From Streptomyces sp. CC0208 (GTDB taxonomy: Bacteria > Actinomycetota > Actinomycetes > Streptomycetales > Streptomycetaceae), in assembly GCF_003443735.1 (NCBI RefSeq), contig NZ_CP031969.1:8866001-8930000 (forward strand): a stretch of 64,000 bases of DNA, read 5' to 3'. The position numbers and the translations under genes were made by a program. The notes under the pieces were generated by a model that worked only from the letters and a program-made list of their open reading frames with translations, had not been told where the DNA came from and searched no databases. Positions 18,787 through 28,122 of the stretch are shown here, piece by piece (position 1 is the stretch's first letter; each line of letters opens with the position of its first letter).

Positions 18787-18995
18787 AGCGTCGGGAATCG
18801 AACACCTGCCGACACTCACACCCGTGATCACCGCCAGCAGGTGGGCAGCGGGTCGGCAACGCGTGTCGGTGTCCGGCACTGCGCCACCCGGACACCCTCC
18901 GCGGTGGACGGGACCCACCACCGGCCTGCGGGCCCGAGCGGCGGGAGACGCCTGCTCCACTGTCTCGAAGTCGTTGCCAGGTACAGGATCGGGGC

Positions 18996-19151
18996 ATGGT
19001 AGACCGCCTGAGCTGCGACGATGCCTGGACCCTCCTTGGTGATCAGCGAGTCACGGTTGAGGCCGACCCAGGCCCTTTCCTCGCGAGTACGAACTGGCCC
19101 GGCTACGCGGCCTTTTCGGTTCGGGCGTCTCTTCCCCAGCCATGCCGGTGA
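18996..19151 (+). CDS. Possible small ORF or gene fragment, 51 aa
   Basis: ATG frame with coding-like composition (SCDDAWTLLGDQRVTVEADP). No clear ribosome site and no family recognised. It may be debris. The rest of 18787-19197 shows nothing else. Confidence 0.25.
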   Translation: MVDRLSCDDAWTLLGDQRVTVEADPGPFLASTNWPGYAAFSVRASLPQPCR

Positions 19152-19197
19152 TACTGGCCTACCAGCGCATTCATGCGGCCATACAGATCACGCTAGA

Positions 19198-19698
19198 TCA
19201 GCTAAGCCCCCCGGAAGGCTCACCAGATCCGGACCGGTGCCGATCGAGCTCCTCCATCACCCGGCTCCGGAGGAGCTCGTACTCCTCACGGAGGCGACGC
19301 CACTCAGTGACGGGCGGGCGGGGGACGACGGTGCCGCCGGTGACGATCTCCTCCGGCCTGAACTGTCCCCGGGTGAGGTCGATCTCGACCCCGATGCCTA
19401 TGCGGTTCCACCAGTGGTAGTCCCTGAACTCCCCGTTGACACGGACCTCGCCGCGGATCAACTCGCCGCCGAGCAAGTCGTTGAGGACCATGGCAGTGAC
19501 CCCGCACTGGCCCCGAGCGGGGTTTCCCGTGCTCCACTGCGGCAGGTCCTCCGGTGGGCACGTGTCGGCGCCCCAGCTGTTGCGAACGGCACGTTCGATG
19601 TCAGGGGGAATTACGCGACCACACCCCCCATGGCGAACGACGTGGACACCCTCGCGACAGCACTCTAGGCGACGACCGACGACACGCTGACAGAGCAT
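19198..19698 (-). CDS. YunG-like family protein, start uncertain
   Basis: The conserved part begins at IPPDIERAVRNSWGADTCPP and runs through WSTGNPARGQCGVTAMVLND, LLGGELIRGEV and YHWWNRIGIGVEIDLTRGQF, the pattern of the YunG family (unknown function, often about 120 aa). No canonical start lies just before the conserved part. The nearest ATG (19698) adds about 30 atypical residues and overlaps an IS982-like fragment on the other strand, so an insertion may have replaced the original start. Ends with a coiled Arg/Glu helix. Could be inactive. Confidence 0.6.
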   Translation of the reverse strand: MLCQRVVGRRLECCREGVHVVRHGGCGRVIPPDIERAVRNSWGADTCPPEDLPQWSTGNPARGQCGVTAMVLNDLLGGELIRGEVRVNGEFRDYHWWNRIGIGVEIDLTRGQFRPEEIVTGGTVVPRPPVTEWRRLREEYELLRSRVMEELDRHRSGSGEPSGGLS

Positions 19699-19740
19699 CT
19701 CGACCTGGTGCCGTGGCGCCCGCCGTTCGGGGGCCCTGAC
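19631..19740 (+). pseudogene. IS982-like transposase N-terminal relic
   Basis: Reads MANDVDTLATAL, a TAG stop, then ATTDDTLTEHLDLVPWRPPF in the same frame. This matches the opening of Streptomyces IS982-type transposases (DLDTLxTALYVxxDD...APWRP). Only the first 35 or so codons remain. The stretch 19740-20057 shows no other convincing gene. Confidence 0.65.
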
Positions 19741-20057
19741 CTGCGCGCGTGGCATCCGCGACCACGGAGCACACGATCCAGTTCGTCGCCCTGCACCGCT
19801 GGGCAGAGAAACCTGCGCGGACGGCGGCCCGCGCGGCGACATCTGTGATGCAAACCCGCCTGCCCGCCTGGCGCTCGCTTGCTTGGCGTGAGCGGCCGTC
19901 AGGAAGCCCGGTGCGCGGCTCACCAGCAGATCTCGTGCGGGTGTGCGATGTGATCACTCGATCGTGAGTTCTGCCCTTCCTGTCCCCGGTGCGGCCCGAT
20001 GCTGGGTCGGACGGCGTGCGACCTGCGCCGCTCGGACGTGGACGGAAGGGGGCGGGC

Positions 20058-20336
20058 GTGGTGCAGGGAGCAGGTGGCCGCGAGGGTCTGGACGAGCAGG
20101 CGGTGCTGCTGGTGGCCGGAGTGGCCGATCTGGTGGTGAGCACGCTGGGGTCGGCTCTGGGGACGGTGCGGGGGCTGCTGCGCCGATCGGACGTCGCGGA
20201 TCTGGCCGCGGACGCCGAGCAGGACCTGATGGCGCGCGGCCGTATCGCGCTGGATCGGTACGCCACCGTACCCCCGGCCCACCTGGAGATTCTCGCCCGG
20301 CATGCCCTGTCCCGGCGGGCCGCCGGTGATGTCTGA
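20058..20336 (+). CDS. Small protein heading an isoprenoid operon, 92 aa
   Basis: Starts at GTG 20058 (or GTG 20061) after GGAAGGGGG. Content: a hydrophobic helix (AVLLVAGVADLVVSTLGSAL) followed by an amphipathic helical part with ADAEQDLMARGRIALDRY. Its stop lies inside ATGTCTGA, which also holds the start of the polyprenyl diphosphate synthase, an 8-nt overlap implying translational coupling. Function unknown; a membrane tether or partner of the synthase is conceivable. Confidence 0.7.
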   Translation: MVQGAGGREGLDEQAVLLVAGVADLVVSTLGSALGTVRGLLRRSDVADLAADAEQDLMARGRIALDRYATVPPAHLEILARHALSRRAAGDV

Positions 20337-21381
20337 CCGGTGGGAGCCGACCGCGTTCAAAAGTCGCGTCGACGACGTGCTGCGCGCTGTTGTCGCGCGG
20401 GAAGCGGACGAATTGGCGGCGATCGACCCCGCCCTGGAGCCGGTGGCCGGGCAACTGGAGGCGGCGGTCGCGGACGGCAAACGGCTGCGGGCGGCGTTCT
20501 GCTACTGGGGCTGGCGTGCGGCAGGGCAGCCGGACAGTGACGCGCTGGTGCGGGCGGCGGCCTCCATGGAACTGGTGCATGCCGCTGCGGTCGTGCACGA
20601 CGATCTCATCGACGACAGCCCGTTGCGGCATGGCCGGCCCACGGCGCATGTCGCGCTGCGTGGGGCGGTTCATGGTCGCCCGCGTGCCGTTTCCGCAGCC
20701 AGGTCGCTGGCGATGCTGGTCGGGGACCTGCTGATGTCGCTGGCCGGGCAGATGTTCGCCACGAGCGGTCTGCCGGCGGCGTATCTGGCCCGGGCCCGGC
20801 CTTTGTGGTCGGTGCTGGCCCGGGAACTGATCGCGGGGGAGTGCCTGGAGATCCTGCGCACCGGCACCGTTCCGGACACCGCGACCTCGCTGAAGGTGAT
20901 TCGGTACAAGACGGCCAAGTACACGGTCGAACAGCCCCTGCTGATCGGCGGCACGCTGGCCGGGGCCGGCGAGCGGCTGCGCGAGGGCTACTCCGCCTAC
21001 GGGCTGCCGCTGGGCGAGGCGTTCCAACTGAGGGACGACCTGCTCGGCCTGTTCGGCGATCCGGAACACACCGGCAAAGCCAACGCCGACGACGTGTCAG
21101 GTCATCGACCCACCGCCCTGCTGTCGGAGACCTGGCGGCTTGCCGGTGAGGGCGAACGGCAGCAGTTGCGCGTCCTGCTCGGCCGACGCGACCTGGACAC
21201 CGACGGTCTGGACACGGTCCGGGAGCTGATGCGCCGGCTGAAGACACCCGACCGTATCGAAAGCATGATCACCGCGCGGGTCGAATCGGCTCTTGGTGCT
21301 CTGCACGAACTCGACCTGCCCGCGCACGCTGTCGCGGCCCTGACCGCGCTGGCGCACTCCGCGGCGATCCGCCGGTCCTGA
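20329..21381 (+). CDS. Polyprenyl (geranylgeranyl-type) diphosphate synthase
   Basis: 350 residues from the ATG at 20329. First aspartate-rich motif VHDDLIDDSPLRHGRPTAH and second motif FQLRDDLLGLFGDP are both intact, so the enzyme should bind Mg2+ and elongate allylic diphosphates with isopentenyl diphosphate. Chain length cannot be read safely. Overlaps the upstream small gene by 8 nt and is followed 86 nt later by an MpaB-type oxygenase, suggesting the prenyl product or a derivative is oxidatively processed. Confidence 0.92.
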   Translation: MSDRWEPTAFKSRVDDVLRAVVAREADELAAIDPALEPVAGQLEAAVADGKRLRAAFCYWGWRAAGQPDSDALVRAAASMELVHAAAVVHDDLIDDSPLRHGRPTAHVALRGAVHGRPRAVSAARSLAMLVGDLLMSLAGQMFATSGLPAAYLARARPLWSVLARELIAGECLEILRTGTVPDTATSLKVIRYKTAKYTVEQPLLIGGTLAGAGERLREGYSAYGLPLGEAFQLRDDLLGLFGDPEHTGKANADDVSGHRPTALLSETWRLAGEGERQQLRVLLGRRDLDTDGLDTVRELMRRLKTPDRIESMITARVESALGALHELDLPAHAVAALTALAHSAAIRRS

Positions 21382-21467
21382 CCTCTCGCACTGGGGCGGG
21401 CAGTCCGCGCTCCCCGGCTGCCACCGTCCCGCCTCGTAAAGATCCCGCCTATCCAAGGAGTTCCGCC

Positions 21468-22628
21468 ATGACCTGCACCGAGGCCTCGATGGACGCCCTG
21501 CGGCAGGCCGGTGACGACCTCGCCGACGCCGTCGTCGCCGAGCTGTTCGAGCGCGGGGAAGTGGCCAAGTTCAACGCCTTGATGCGCTACGTCTCCACGG
21601 TCGGCGCCCCCCTGCCGGACGGACTTCCCGATGTCGCACAGGAGTACCTCCAGGCCACCAGCGTGCCACCGGCCTGGGTGGACTGGGGCGAGATGGAGAA
21701 GGCCCGCCTGTTCTTCATCGACAACAACGTGCACATCTCCACCGCGCTGTCCTTCGCCTCCATGCCCGCCTGCTACGTCGTCCCGCACGTCGCGAAGCTG
21801 CTGTCGGCCACCCACGGGCTGAGCTACCCGTCCAAGCGGATGGCGGAGACCGGCCAGTTCACCGTCTACCTCATGCAACCCGACGCCTTCGAGGCGGGAA
21901 GCCGGTTCGTCCCCGCCGCGCAGAAAGTGCGCCTGCTGCACGCCTCCATCCGCCACCACCTCAAACGGGAGAACCGCTGGGACACCGCAGCGATGGGGAC
22001 GCCGATCTGTCAGGAGGACATGATCGGCGGGCAGATGTTCTTCTCCCTCCTGGTCCTGGACAGTCTGCACCGCCTCGGCATCCACATGAGCGTCGAGGGA
22101 GCCGAAGCGTACTTCTACGCCTGGCGCGTGGTCGGCGCGATCCTCGGCATCGACCAGGACGCCGCCCCCAAGACCCTGGAAGAGGCCCGGCAGTTCCTCG
22201 ACCTGTACATGGTGCGACACATGGGGCCCTCCGAAGATGGCGCCCACCTGACCCGGCAACTCATCGGCCTCTACGAGGAGGTCGTGCCCGGCACCCTCTT
22301 CGACCCCATCGTGTCCGCCCTGATCCGCTACCTGATCGGCGACACCTGCGCCGACTGGTTGCAGGTCCCCCGTACCCCATGGGACACCGTCGTCAAGACC
22401 GTGCCCCACCTGCTCGGCGTGCTGGAGACCATCGAGGACCGCTCTCCCCTCGGAGCCTGGGCGCTGGACCGCATCGGCCACCTCACCACCATCTTCGAGC
22501 TGTCCTCCCTCACCCGCGGACGCGTGATGCATTACGCCATCCCCGAACAACTGAAGAAGGACTTCGGTGTCAGCGGCACCCTGCGACGCGCCCACCGTTG
22601 GACACCGCCCGCCACCGCTATCTCCTAG
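21468..22628 (+). CDS. Oxygenase of the MpaB / latex-clearing-protein (DUF2236) family
   Basis: 386 residues, GGAG 7 nt before the ATG. The core (ARLFFIDNNVHISTALSFAS, AETGQFTVYLM, VRLLHASIRHHLKR, TPICQEDMIGGQMFFSLLVL, WRVVGAILGID) is that of the heme-type oxygenase family including fungal MpaB and rubber dioxygenase Lcp, which cleave isoprenoid double bonds. Unlike extracellular Lcp there is no Tat signal, so it should act in the cytoplasm. Its place behind a polyprenyl synthase suggests a prenyl substrate; the heme ligand histidine is probably in the LLHASIRHH segment. Confidence 0.85.
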   Translation: MTCTEASMDALRQAGDDLADAVVAELFERGEVAKFNALMRYVSTVGAPLPDGLPDVAQEYLQATSVPPAWVDWGEMEKARLFFIDNNVHISTALSFASMPACYVVPHVAKLLSATHGLSYPSKRMAETGQFTVYLMQPDAFEAGSRFVPAAQKVRLLHASIRHHLKRENRWDTAAMGTPICQEDMIGGQMFFSLLVLDSLHRLGIHMSVEGAEAYFYAWRVVGAILGIDQDAAPKTLEEARQFLDLYMVRHMGPSEDGAHLTRQLIGLYEEVVPGTLFDPIVSALIRYLIGDTCADWLQVPRTPWDTVVKTVPHLLGVLETIEDRSPLGAWALDRIGHLTTIFELSSLTRGRVMHYAIPEQLKKDFGVSGTLRRAHRWTPPATAIS

Positions 22629-22708
22629 GCATCTGGCTGTTCCAGGGGTCCGGGCCGAACCGTGACGGGAGCGCTGTCGTCGACGGCTGAGGTGCGCGTC
22701 GACTGCTC

Positions 22709-22725
22709 AGCGGGTCCAACCCGCT
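22709..22725 (+). terminator. Possible terminator hairpin behind the isoprenoid operon
   Basis: AGCGGGT-CCA-ACCCGCT, 7-bp perfect arms, about 80 nt after the oxygenase stop. No T-run follows, as is common in high-GC hosts. Confidence 0.3.
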
Positions 22726-22850
22726 ATCTGGTCGGGCAACCTGTTGACTGGGTGGCGGCGGGCGTGGGGCTGGGCTCCCGAAGAGCCGCATAACGGGGTC
22801 TGTTGCGGACCACCCGCGACTCCGGACAGCACTGGTCACCGGCCGCGGTC

Positions 22851-22982
22851 TCACGCAAGGGGGCCACCGGGAGGATTGGCGGGCAGGTTACGCATGCCGC
22901 CGCCACGTTGCATCGCGGCCACCGGATCGCCGTCGATAGCGGCCCGCGCATGCTCGTGGGCCCTGGCCGAGTTGACCCGCCC
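22851..22982 (-). pseudogene. Unidentified gene tail
   Basis: Minus-strand frame between two stops reading ARAHEHARAAIDGDPVAAMQ, RGGGMRNLPANPPGGPLA, then stop. It has real codon bias and looks like the C-terminus of a lost protein I do not recognise. The rest of 22629-23114 holds nothing else I can support. Confidence 0.35.
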
Positions 22983-23114
22983 TCAGGTGACGCCGTGCGC
23001 CCACACGGGGAGTCCGCTGAGGGAGATGGCCGCCGTCCTCTCGGTGTCGGCTGAACGCCGGGGCGGTGAGGTCGTGGTGAGTGACCGCACCGCCCGCGCG
23101 TCTGGAGATGGGCG

Positions 23115-26100
23115 CTATTTGATGCGGATCTCGGCGAGTTGGAGGCGGTACCTGGTGCTCTCGTCCGACGCGGGCTTGCCGAGCTTCGTGGCCGTGAGCC
23201 GCAGATAGCGGCCGGTGGTGGATGTGAGGGGGTAGGTCTGAGCGGCTCCGTTGGGATTGGGTTCGGCGGTGATGGTACGGCTGGTGGTGTAGGTGCTGGA
23301 TCCCTCAGGACGCGTCTGGATCGTGAAGTCCACGGGGAAGCCGGCTGTGCCGCCGCCGGCCGCGCCGATGTCCGTGCGGGGACAGAGAGTGACGGAGCCG
23401 ATGGGCCGGTTGGCGCCGAGGTCGATCTCCACCCAGACGGGGCTGGCGCTGACGTCGGCGGAGGAGAAGTCGACGCTGGTGTAGCCCTTGGAGCCGGCCA
23501 CGCTGGTGGTGGTGCCGTCCAGGAGCCGGGTCTTGCCCCAGTCGCCGTTCTCCAGCGTGTAGTTGCTGCTGACGGCGGTCGTGGCGGTGGGGACGGTGAG
23601 TTCGGCGAGCTGGAGGCGGTACTTGGTGGTCTCGTCGACGGGCGGGGTACCGAGTTTCGTGGCCTGGAGACGCACGTATCGGGCGCGGGTGGTCTTGAAG
23701 CCGTACGTCTGCACCAGCCCCGCGGGGTTGGGCTCGACCGTGACCGTGCGGACGGTGGTGTACCCGGTGGAGCCGTCGGCCCGCACCTGGAGGGCGAAGT
23801 CGACGGGGAAGCCCGCGGTGCCGCCACCGACCGCGGCCGTGTCCGTGCGGGGGAAGAGGCGCACGGCGTCGAGGTCGGTGTCGGCGCCGAGGTCGATCTC
23901 CACCCAGACGGGGTTGGCGCTGACGTCGGCGGAGGGGAAGTCGAGGCTGGTGTAGCCCTTGGCACCGGCCACGCTGGTGAGCTTGCCGTCGGTGAGCCGG
24001 TCCTTGCCCCAGTCGCCGTTCTCCAGGCTGCTGTTGCTGGTGACGGGGCGGCCAAGGGCGAGGTTGTCGAGACGGCCGGCGCCGCTGACCGCGAACGTCC
24101 AGCTGCCCGGTTGCACGGTGAAATAGACGTAAGAGGAGTCCTTGCTCGCGTAAGCGAGGCCGGAGACGGCCCCGGTTGCGCCGCCGCCCGTGAAGACGGT
24201 GGTGCCGTTGGCCTTGATGACCGGTGAGGAGCCGCCATAGGTCGGCACGCCCACGCGCGCCGTCGTTCCGCTCGGGGAGGTGAGGGTCAGCGTCGCCTGG
24301 GAGCCGTCACGGGTGATGCCCACGCGGATGTCGCCCTTGACGGTCGGTGTCACCGTGTTGATCCGCGTGAACGTACCGGTTTGCGGGACGACGTCGTACG
24401 TGGTCCAGCCGGGCTTGGTGGGGCGCACGCCGGCTGCGTACGCGGACATGGCGTACAAGGGGCCGCCGTTCCAGGCGTGATTGTCGGTTCCACCCGACTT
24501 GTCCCATATCTCCCAAAGGGTGTAGCAGGCGGGGTCGGCCACCTGGGCGGCGTAGCGGTTACGCATGCGCTCCTCGGCGACGCCGGCCGCTCCCATCAGG
24601 TAGAGCGCTTCCAGGACGTAGAACTCCATGTAGGGGCTGGCGTTGAGGTGGGTGCGCAGCACCTCGGTGATCGCCCGGTAGCGGGCGGTGGGCGCGAGGC
24701 CGGCGACGACGGCGAGGCCGTTGGCGCGGTCATCGGTGTCTCCGTTGTAGCCGGGGGAGCGGTACTCGTTCCGGGAGGCGTCCCACAGGACGCGGTCGAA
24801 GTTGGCCTTGATGCTGTCGCGCTTGGCCTGCCAGGAAGCCACGTCGCCGCTGTTGCCGCTGAGACCGGCGAGGGTGATGGCCGTGTCCAGGGCCAGGTAG
24901 TACCAGCAGTTGTCCAGGACGCGGGCGTCGATGTTGCTGCCCCAGTCCTCCCAGTCCCAGTCCCCGGCGCGGTGGCTGACCAGCCCGGCGGAGTCCAGGC
25001 TCCACAGGTTGAGGTACGCCTTCACCGCCGGGTAGGTGCCGGAGACGGCGGCGGAGTTGCCGGTGTAGAGGTGGTACGTACCGAAGGCCCACACCGAGGC
25101 GAGCATCTGGACGGGCAGTTCGGCGGTCCAGATGGTGGACGGGACCGGCGAGTAGAGCACCCCGCCGGGCTTCTGCCAGGCGGTCAGCTGGGCGATGGCC
25201 TTGGCGCCGAGGGCGTGGGAGCGGGTGTCGAAGGTGTAGAAACCCTCCTTGAGCTGGTTGACCACATCGCCCCACCACTGGGCGCGCTCGCGGGTGGGGC
25301 AGTCCATGTAGTTGTCGCGCATGTTGACGTACATCGTGCGCGCCGCCTTGCCCCACAGGGTGTCGAAGAAGGCCTCACTGCTGCTGAACGATCCGGCGAA
25401 GTCGGTGTCGTAGCCGGACTCCCGGTACTTCAGCTCCAGAATGGTGACGCCGGCGGGGATCGTGTACTTCACCGCCGTGCCGCTCATCCAGGCCAGCGCC
25501 TCGAACTCCTGGACCCCACCCGTACAGACATAGGTGGCACGCATGTTGTTCTCCGCCCCGGGTGTGAGGCCGGTCAGGCCGTCGCCGTCGGCGTAGTGGT
25601 CGGTCTGCATGCCGATCACCGCGCCGGTTGGAGCGTCCACCTTCAGATAGGGCGTGACCTGGAGGTTCGAGGGCAGGGTGGCGGTGATGGCGGTGGCGCC
25701 CTGGCCCGTGGACGGCAGCGCGGAGGCGTTGGCGTAGGACTTCAGGCCTGAGTACCGGAACTGCGGGACCGGCCGCTGGACGAGATCGTTCCAGGGTGCG
25801 GTGCCGGCGGCTCCGAAGTCGGTGGGGGCGCTCCACGAGCTGTCGTCGAACCCGGCCGACTCCCAGGCGGTCATGGCGGTGGCGTTGCGGGCGTCGAAGT
25901 AGATGTTCGACTCGGGCAGGCGGAAGTTGACCTGGGTGCCGCTGGTGTTGTTGGAGTAGCCCGGGTGGACGGTGTGCTTCCAGTTGGTGTCGCTGACGAC
26001 CCGGGTGGTGGTGGAACCGGTGGTGATGTCGGACTGGAACAGCAGACCGCCCTTGCCGCTGCTGCTGTGCGAGAAGCCCTCCTTGCCGAAGTACCACACC

Positions 26101-26477
26101 AGCAACGCCACCGTGTTGCGGCCGCTCGTCAGATACGGGGCGAGGTCGAGCTCGTCGTAGTAGGTGCCGGTGCGGTTGGGGCCGCGCTTGAGCTGCCCGT
26201 CGAAGACGACGAGCGTGCCGTTGACCCACAGCCAGTATTTGGAGTCCGCCGCGATCTGCGTCACGGCCTTCGACGGTGCGGAGCCCAGGGTGAACGATCT
26301 GCGGAACGCCACCCACTGGTTCGTAGAGCTGGACGGAGCCCAGATCCACTTCGCGGTCCAGGAGACGGCGGCGGCTGCCGCGGGAGCGAGCCGCGGCAGA
26401 AGCACCGAGCCGAGGGTGGGCGTGAGCGCCACGGCTATGGCCGAGCGCAGAACGGACCGGCGCGTTGGAGAGGGCAT
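23115..26477 (-). CDS. Secreted alpha-L-rhamnosidase (GH78) with two C-terminal discoidin-like modules
   Basis: 1120 residues from the ATG at 26477, chosen because a Tat signal (TRRSVLRSAIAVAL) follows at once; upstream in-frame codons to 26630 are not coding-like. WTAKWIWAP and the jelly-roll region to about 380 lead into the GH78 (alpha/alpha)6 barrel, with the acidic motif DCPTRERAQWWGD near 390-405. From about 800 two similar modules follow, each opening with LENGDWGK and containing VWVEIDLGA and GGGTAGFPVDF (F5/8 type C / CBM-like). Releases L-rhamnose from rhamnogalacturonan or rhamnosides outside the cell. It fits the pectin genes at 58-64 kb. A LacI-type site lies upstream. Confidence 0.93.
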   Translation of the reverse strand: MPSPTRRSVLRSAIAVALTPTLGSVLLPRLAPAAAAAVSWTAKWIWAPSSSTNQWVAFRRSFTLGSAPSKAVTQIAADSKYWLWVNGTLVVFDGQLKRGPNRTGTYYDELDLAPYLTSGRNTVALLVWYFGKEGFSHSSSGKGGLLFQSDITTGSTTTRVVSDTNWKHTVHPGYSNNTSGTQVNFRLPESNIYFDARNATAMTAWESAGFDDSSWSAPTDFGAAGTAPWNDLVQRPVPQFRYSGLKSYANASALPSTGQGATAITATLPSNLQVTPYLKVDAPTGAVIGMQTDHYADGDGLTGLTPGAENNMRATYVCTGGVQEFEALAWMSGTAVKYTIPAGVTILELKYRESGYDTDFAGSFSSSEAFFDTLWGKAARTMYVNMRDNYMDCPTRERAQWWGDVVNQLKEGFYTFDTRSHALGAKAIAQLTAWQKPGGVLYSPVPSTIWTAELPVQMLASVWAFGTYHLYTGNSAAVSGTYPAVKAYLNLWSLDSAGLVSHRAGDWDWEDWGSNIDARVLDNCWYYLALDTAITLAGLSGNSGDVASWQAKRDSIKANFDRVLWDASRNEYRSPGYNGDTDDRANGLAVVAGLAPTARYRAITEVLRTHLNASPYMEFYVLEALYLMGAAGVAEERMRNRYAAQVADPACYTLWEIWDKSGGTDNHAWNGGPLYAMSAYAAGVRPTKPGWTTYDVVPQTGTFTRINTVTPTVKGDIRVGITRDGSQATLTLTSPSGTTARVGVPTYGGSSPVIKANGTTVFTGGGATGAVSGLAYASKDSSYVYFTVQPGSWTFAVSGAGRLDNLALGRPVTSNSSLENGDWGKDRLTDGKLTSVAGAKGYTSLDFPSADVSANPVWVEIDLGADTDLDAVRLFPRTDTAAVGGGTAGFPVDFALQVRADGSTGYTTVRTVTVEPNPAGLVQTYGFKTTRARYVRLQATKLGTPPVDETTKYRLQLAELTVPTATTAVSSNYTLENGDWGKTRLLDGTTTSVAGSKGYTSVDFSSADVSASPVWVEIDLGANRPIGSVTLCPRTDIGAAGGGTAGFPVDFTIQTRPEGSSTYTTSRTITAEPNPNGAAQTYPLTSTTGRYLRLTATKLGKPASDESTRYRLQLAEIRIK

Positions 26478-26568
26478 GCGGGCTCCTGCTGTTGATGTGC
26501 GGTGATGGCGGGGAGGAGAGGCGCCCCGCGAGTTGGGGAGGGAAGGAACGCGTGGGACGGCGGAATGT

Positions 26569-26580
26569 TGAATCGTTTCA
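26569..26580. promoter_or_regulatory. Candidate LacI-type operator upstream of the rhamnosidase
   Basis: TGAATCGTTTCA, an imperfect palindrome with central CG, typical of LacI-family sites. About 90 bp before the GH78 start. No LacI gene is in the window. Confidence 0.5.
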
Positions 26581-26993
26581 TCCGCGTGTTTGTAGCGAGA
26601 ATTTTTCGTCCCTGCGGAAGAGCATGTCAAGGTCCGTGCAGCCGAAATTCAGCTGGGAGAGAGCCCTGCCGCATCAGCGAGGATGCGTGGTCCATGCAGC
26701 TGGTCAGCTGGGGCGTGGCAACGGTAGGGGCTGCGGAGGGCTGTCGCTGCGGTCAGTGCCAGGTGCACCGAACGGGCGGTGTGGCTGCGGTCAATGACGG
26801 GGGAGGCGACGGCAGGGAGCAGCCCTCGACGCCCCGGTGAGGACGAGGTGCGAGCGGCGTGGCCGTTCGTCAGGTGTGTCGTCGGCCGAGGCGTATCCGA
26901 GGGTCGCCGCCTGTGTTTCGTGAACTGATCCATGCCCCCGTCGCCCGGGCTCGAGCGGGACGTCCGCGCCGTTGTCAGGGGGCGATGCGCTCG

Positions 26994-27108
26994 CCGAACG
27001 CGCAGGAACGCCTGTGCACAGGTCTCGTCGACGGTCAGCAGGCCGTGGTGGCGCAGGATCATCGCCGGGTGGTCGCCGAGGTCGGCGACCGAGCCGCGGC
27101 TGTTCGGC
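26994..27108 (-). pseudogene. Class II aldolase/adducin-type fragment
   Basis: Minus-strand SVADLGDHPAMILRHHGLLT and VDETCAQAFLRVR match the His-x-His/LLTVG block of class II aldolases. Nothing coherent precedes or follows it; only about 38 codons remain. The rest of 26581-27375 shows no gene. Confidence 0.55.
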
Positions 27109-27375
27109 GAGGTTGAGGGCGACAGGTTCGACACGCTGATGTCCTCGCGGAGCAGGCCGTAGGAGTTGATCAGGGAGTGGTGCTCCGGCCCGGGAGTCGT
27201 ACTGTCCTGCCGCAGCGACGGGTGACTGTTCTCACCGAACCTTGAGAGGCGATGAGTTCAGGGATGTCGTTCGATGATCTTGTTCGTTACGGCGTCGAAC
27301 GCCGATCAATACGCCGCCGATATGTGCCGCCGGTGAGACTGCCGATGACAACCGGATGGAAGCAGAGGTGGCGGG

Positions 27376-27960
27376 GTGCGACTCGAAGGGTGGCACGGCT
27401 GGGTCGGTACGTTCACCGGGGTGGTTCTCCTCACCGTGGGCACGTTGCCGTTGGCAGCGCTGGCGGCATGGGCCCTGGCAGGCCGGCGGCGGCGCACCGG
27501 TGCCAGGGCGGCGGGGGCGTGGCGCACCTCGATCGCCGAGGTCGGCATCGTCTACGGGACAGTGCCGCCGGTCTGGTTGATCCTGCTGCCGGGCGACGAG
27601 GACGGGGCGGTCGTGAACCTGGTGCCGCTGCGGGACCTGCTCACGATGGACGCGGGCCAGATCGTCGGCAACCTGCTGGTGTTCGCGGCGCTGGGGTTCC
27701 TCGGTCCGCTGCGGTTCGCGGAACTGGCATCGGTACGGCGGGTTCTGGCGCTCGGGGCGGGCTGCTCGGTCCTGGTCGAGACAGCGCAGTACGCCCTGCG
27801 ACTGGACCGGGTGTCGTCCGTGGACGACGTACTGCTGAACACCGTCGGCGCGGGTCTGGCCGCACTGGCGTCACGCCGCTGGTGGCGCGCCGACAGGGGT
27901 CCGCTTCGCGCGGGAGGAACGGGCCGGAAACGTGGGGAGGTGCATGGGAGATCCGCATGA
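27376..27960 (+). CDS. VanZ-family membrane protein
   Basis: 194 residues from a GTG. Four or so hydrophobic spans. NLVPLRDLL, GNLLVFAALGFLGPL, LVETAQYALRLDRVSSVDDVLLNTVGAGL is the VanZ signature (Pro/Asn/Glu pattern and a terminal DDVLLNTLG). VanZ-like proteins give low-level teicoplanin or lipopeptide resistance in some hosts; many are of unknown role. No vanHAX genes nearby. Confidence 0.9.
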   Translation: MRLEGWHGWVGTFTGVVLLTVGTLPLAALAAWALAGRRRRTGARAAGAWRTSIAEVGIVYGTVPPVWLILLPGDEDGAVVNLVPLRDLLTMDAGQIVGNLLVFAALGFLGPLRFAELASVRRVLALGAGCSVLVETAQYALRLDRVSSVDDVLLNTVGAGLAALASRRWWRADRGPLRAGGTGRKRGEVHGRSA

Positions 27961-28122
27961 TGGTATGTCGGGGGCCGTTGGCAAGACGGTCTCCGGGAAA
28001 GAGACCCTCGGTGAGTAGCGGACATCGAATTGAGGGTTGACACCGACGGAGAAGACTTCCTAATGCTGTTGTCAAGCCGTGGGAGTGCAACTCATGTGCC
28101 AGGTGCGCACGAGGTCATGTGC

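Noticed and set aside
19021..19668. A 215-codon plus-strand frame across the YunG-like gene
   Set aside because: Composition is that of an antisense frame; only its last dozen codons match something, and these belong to the IS982 start.
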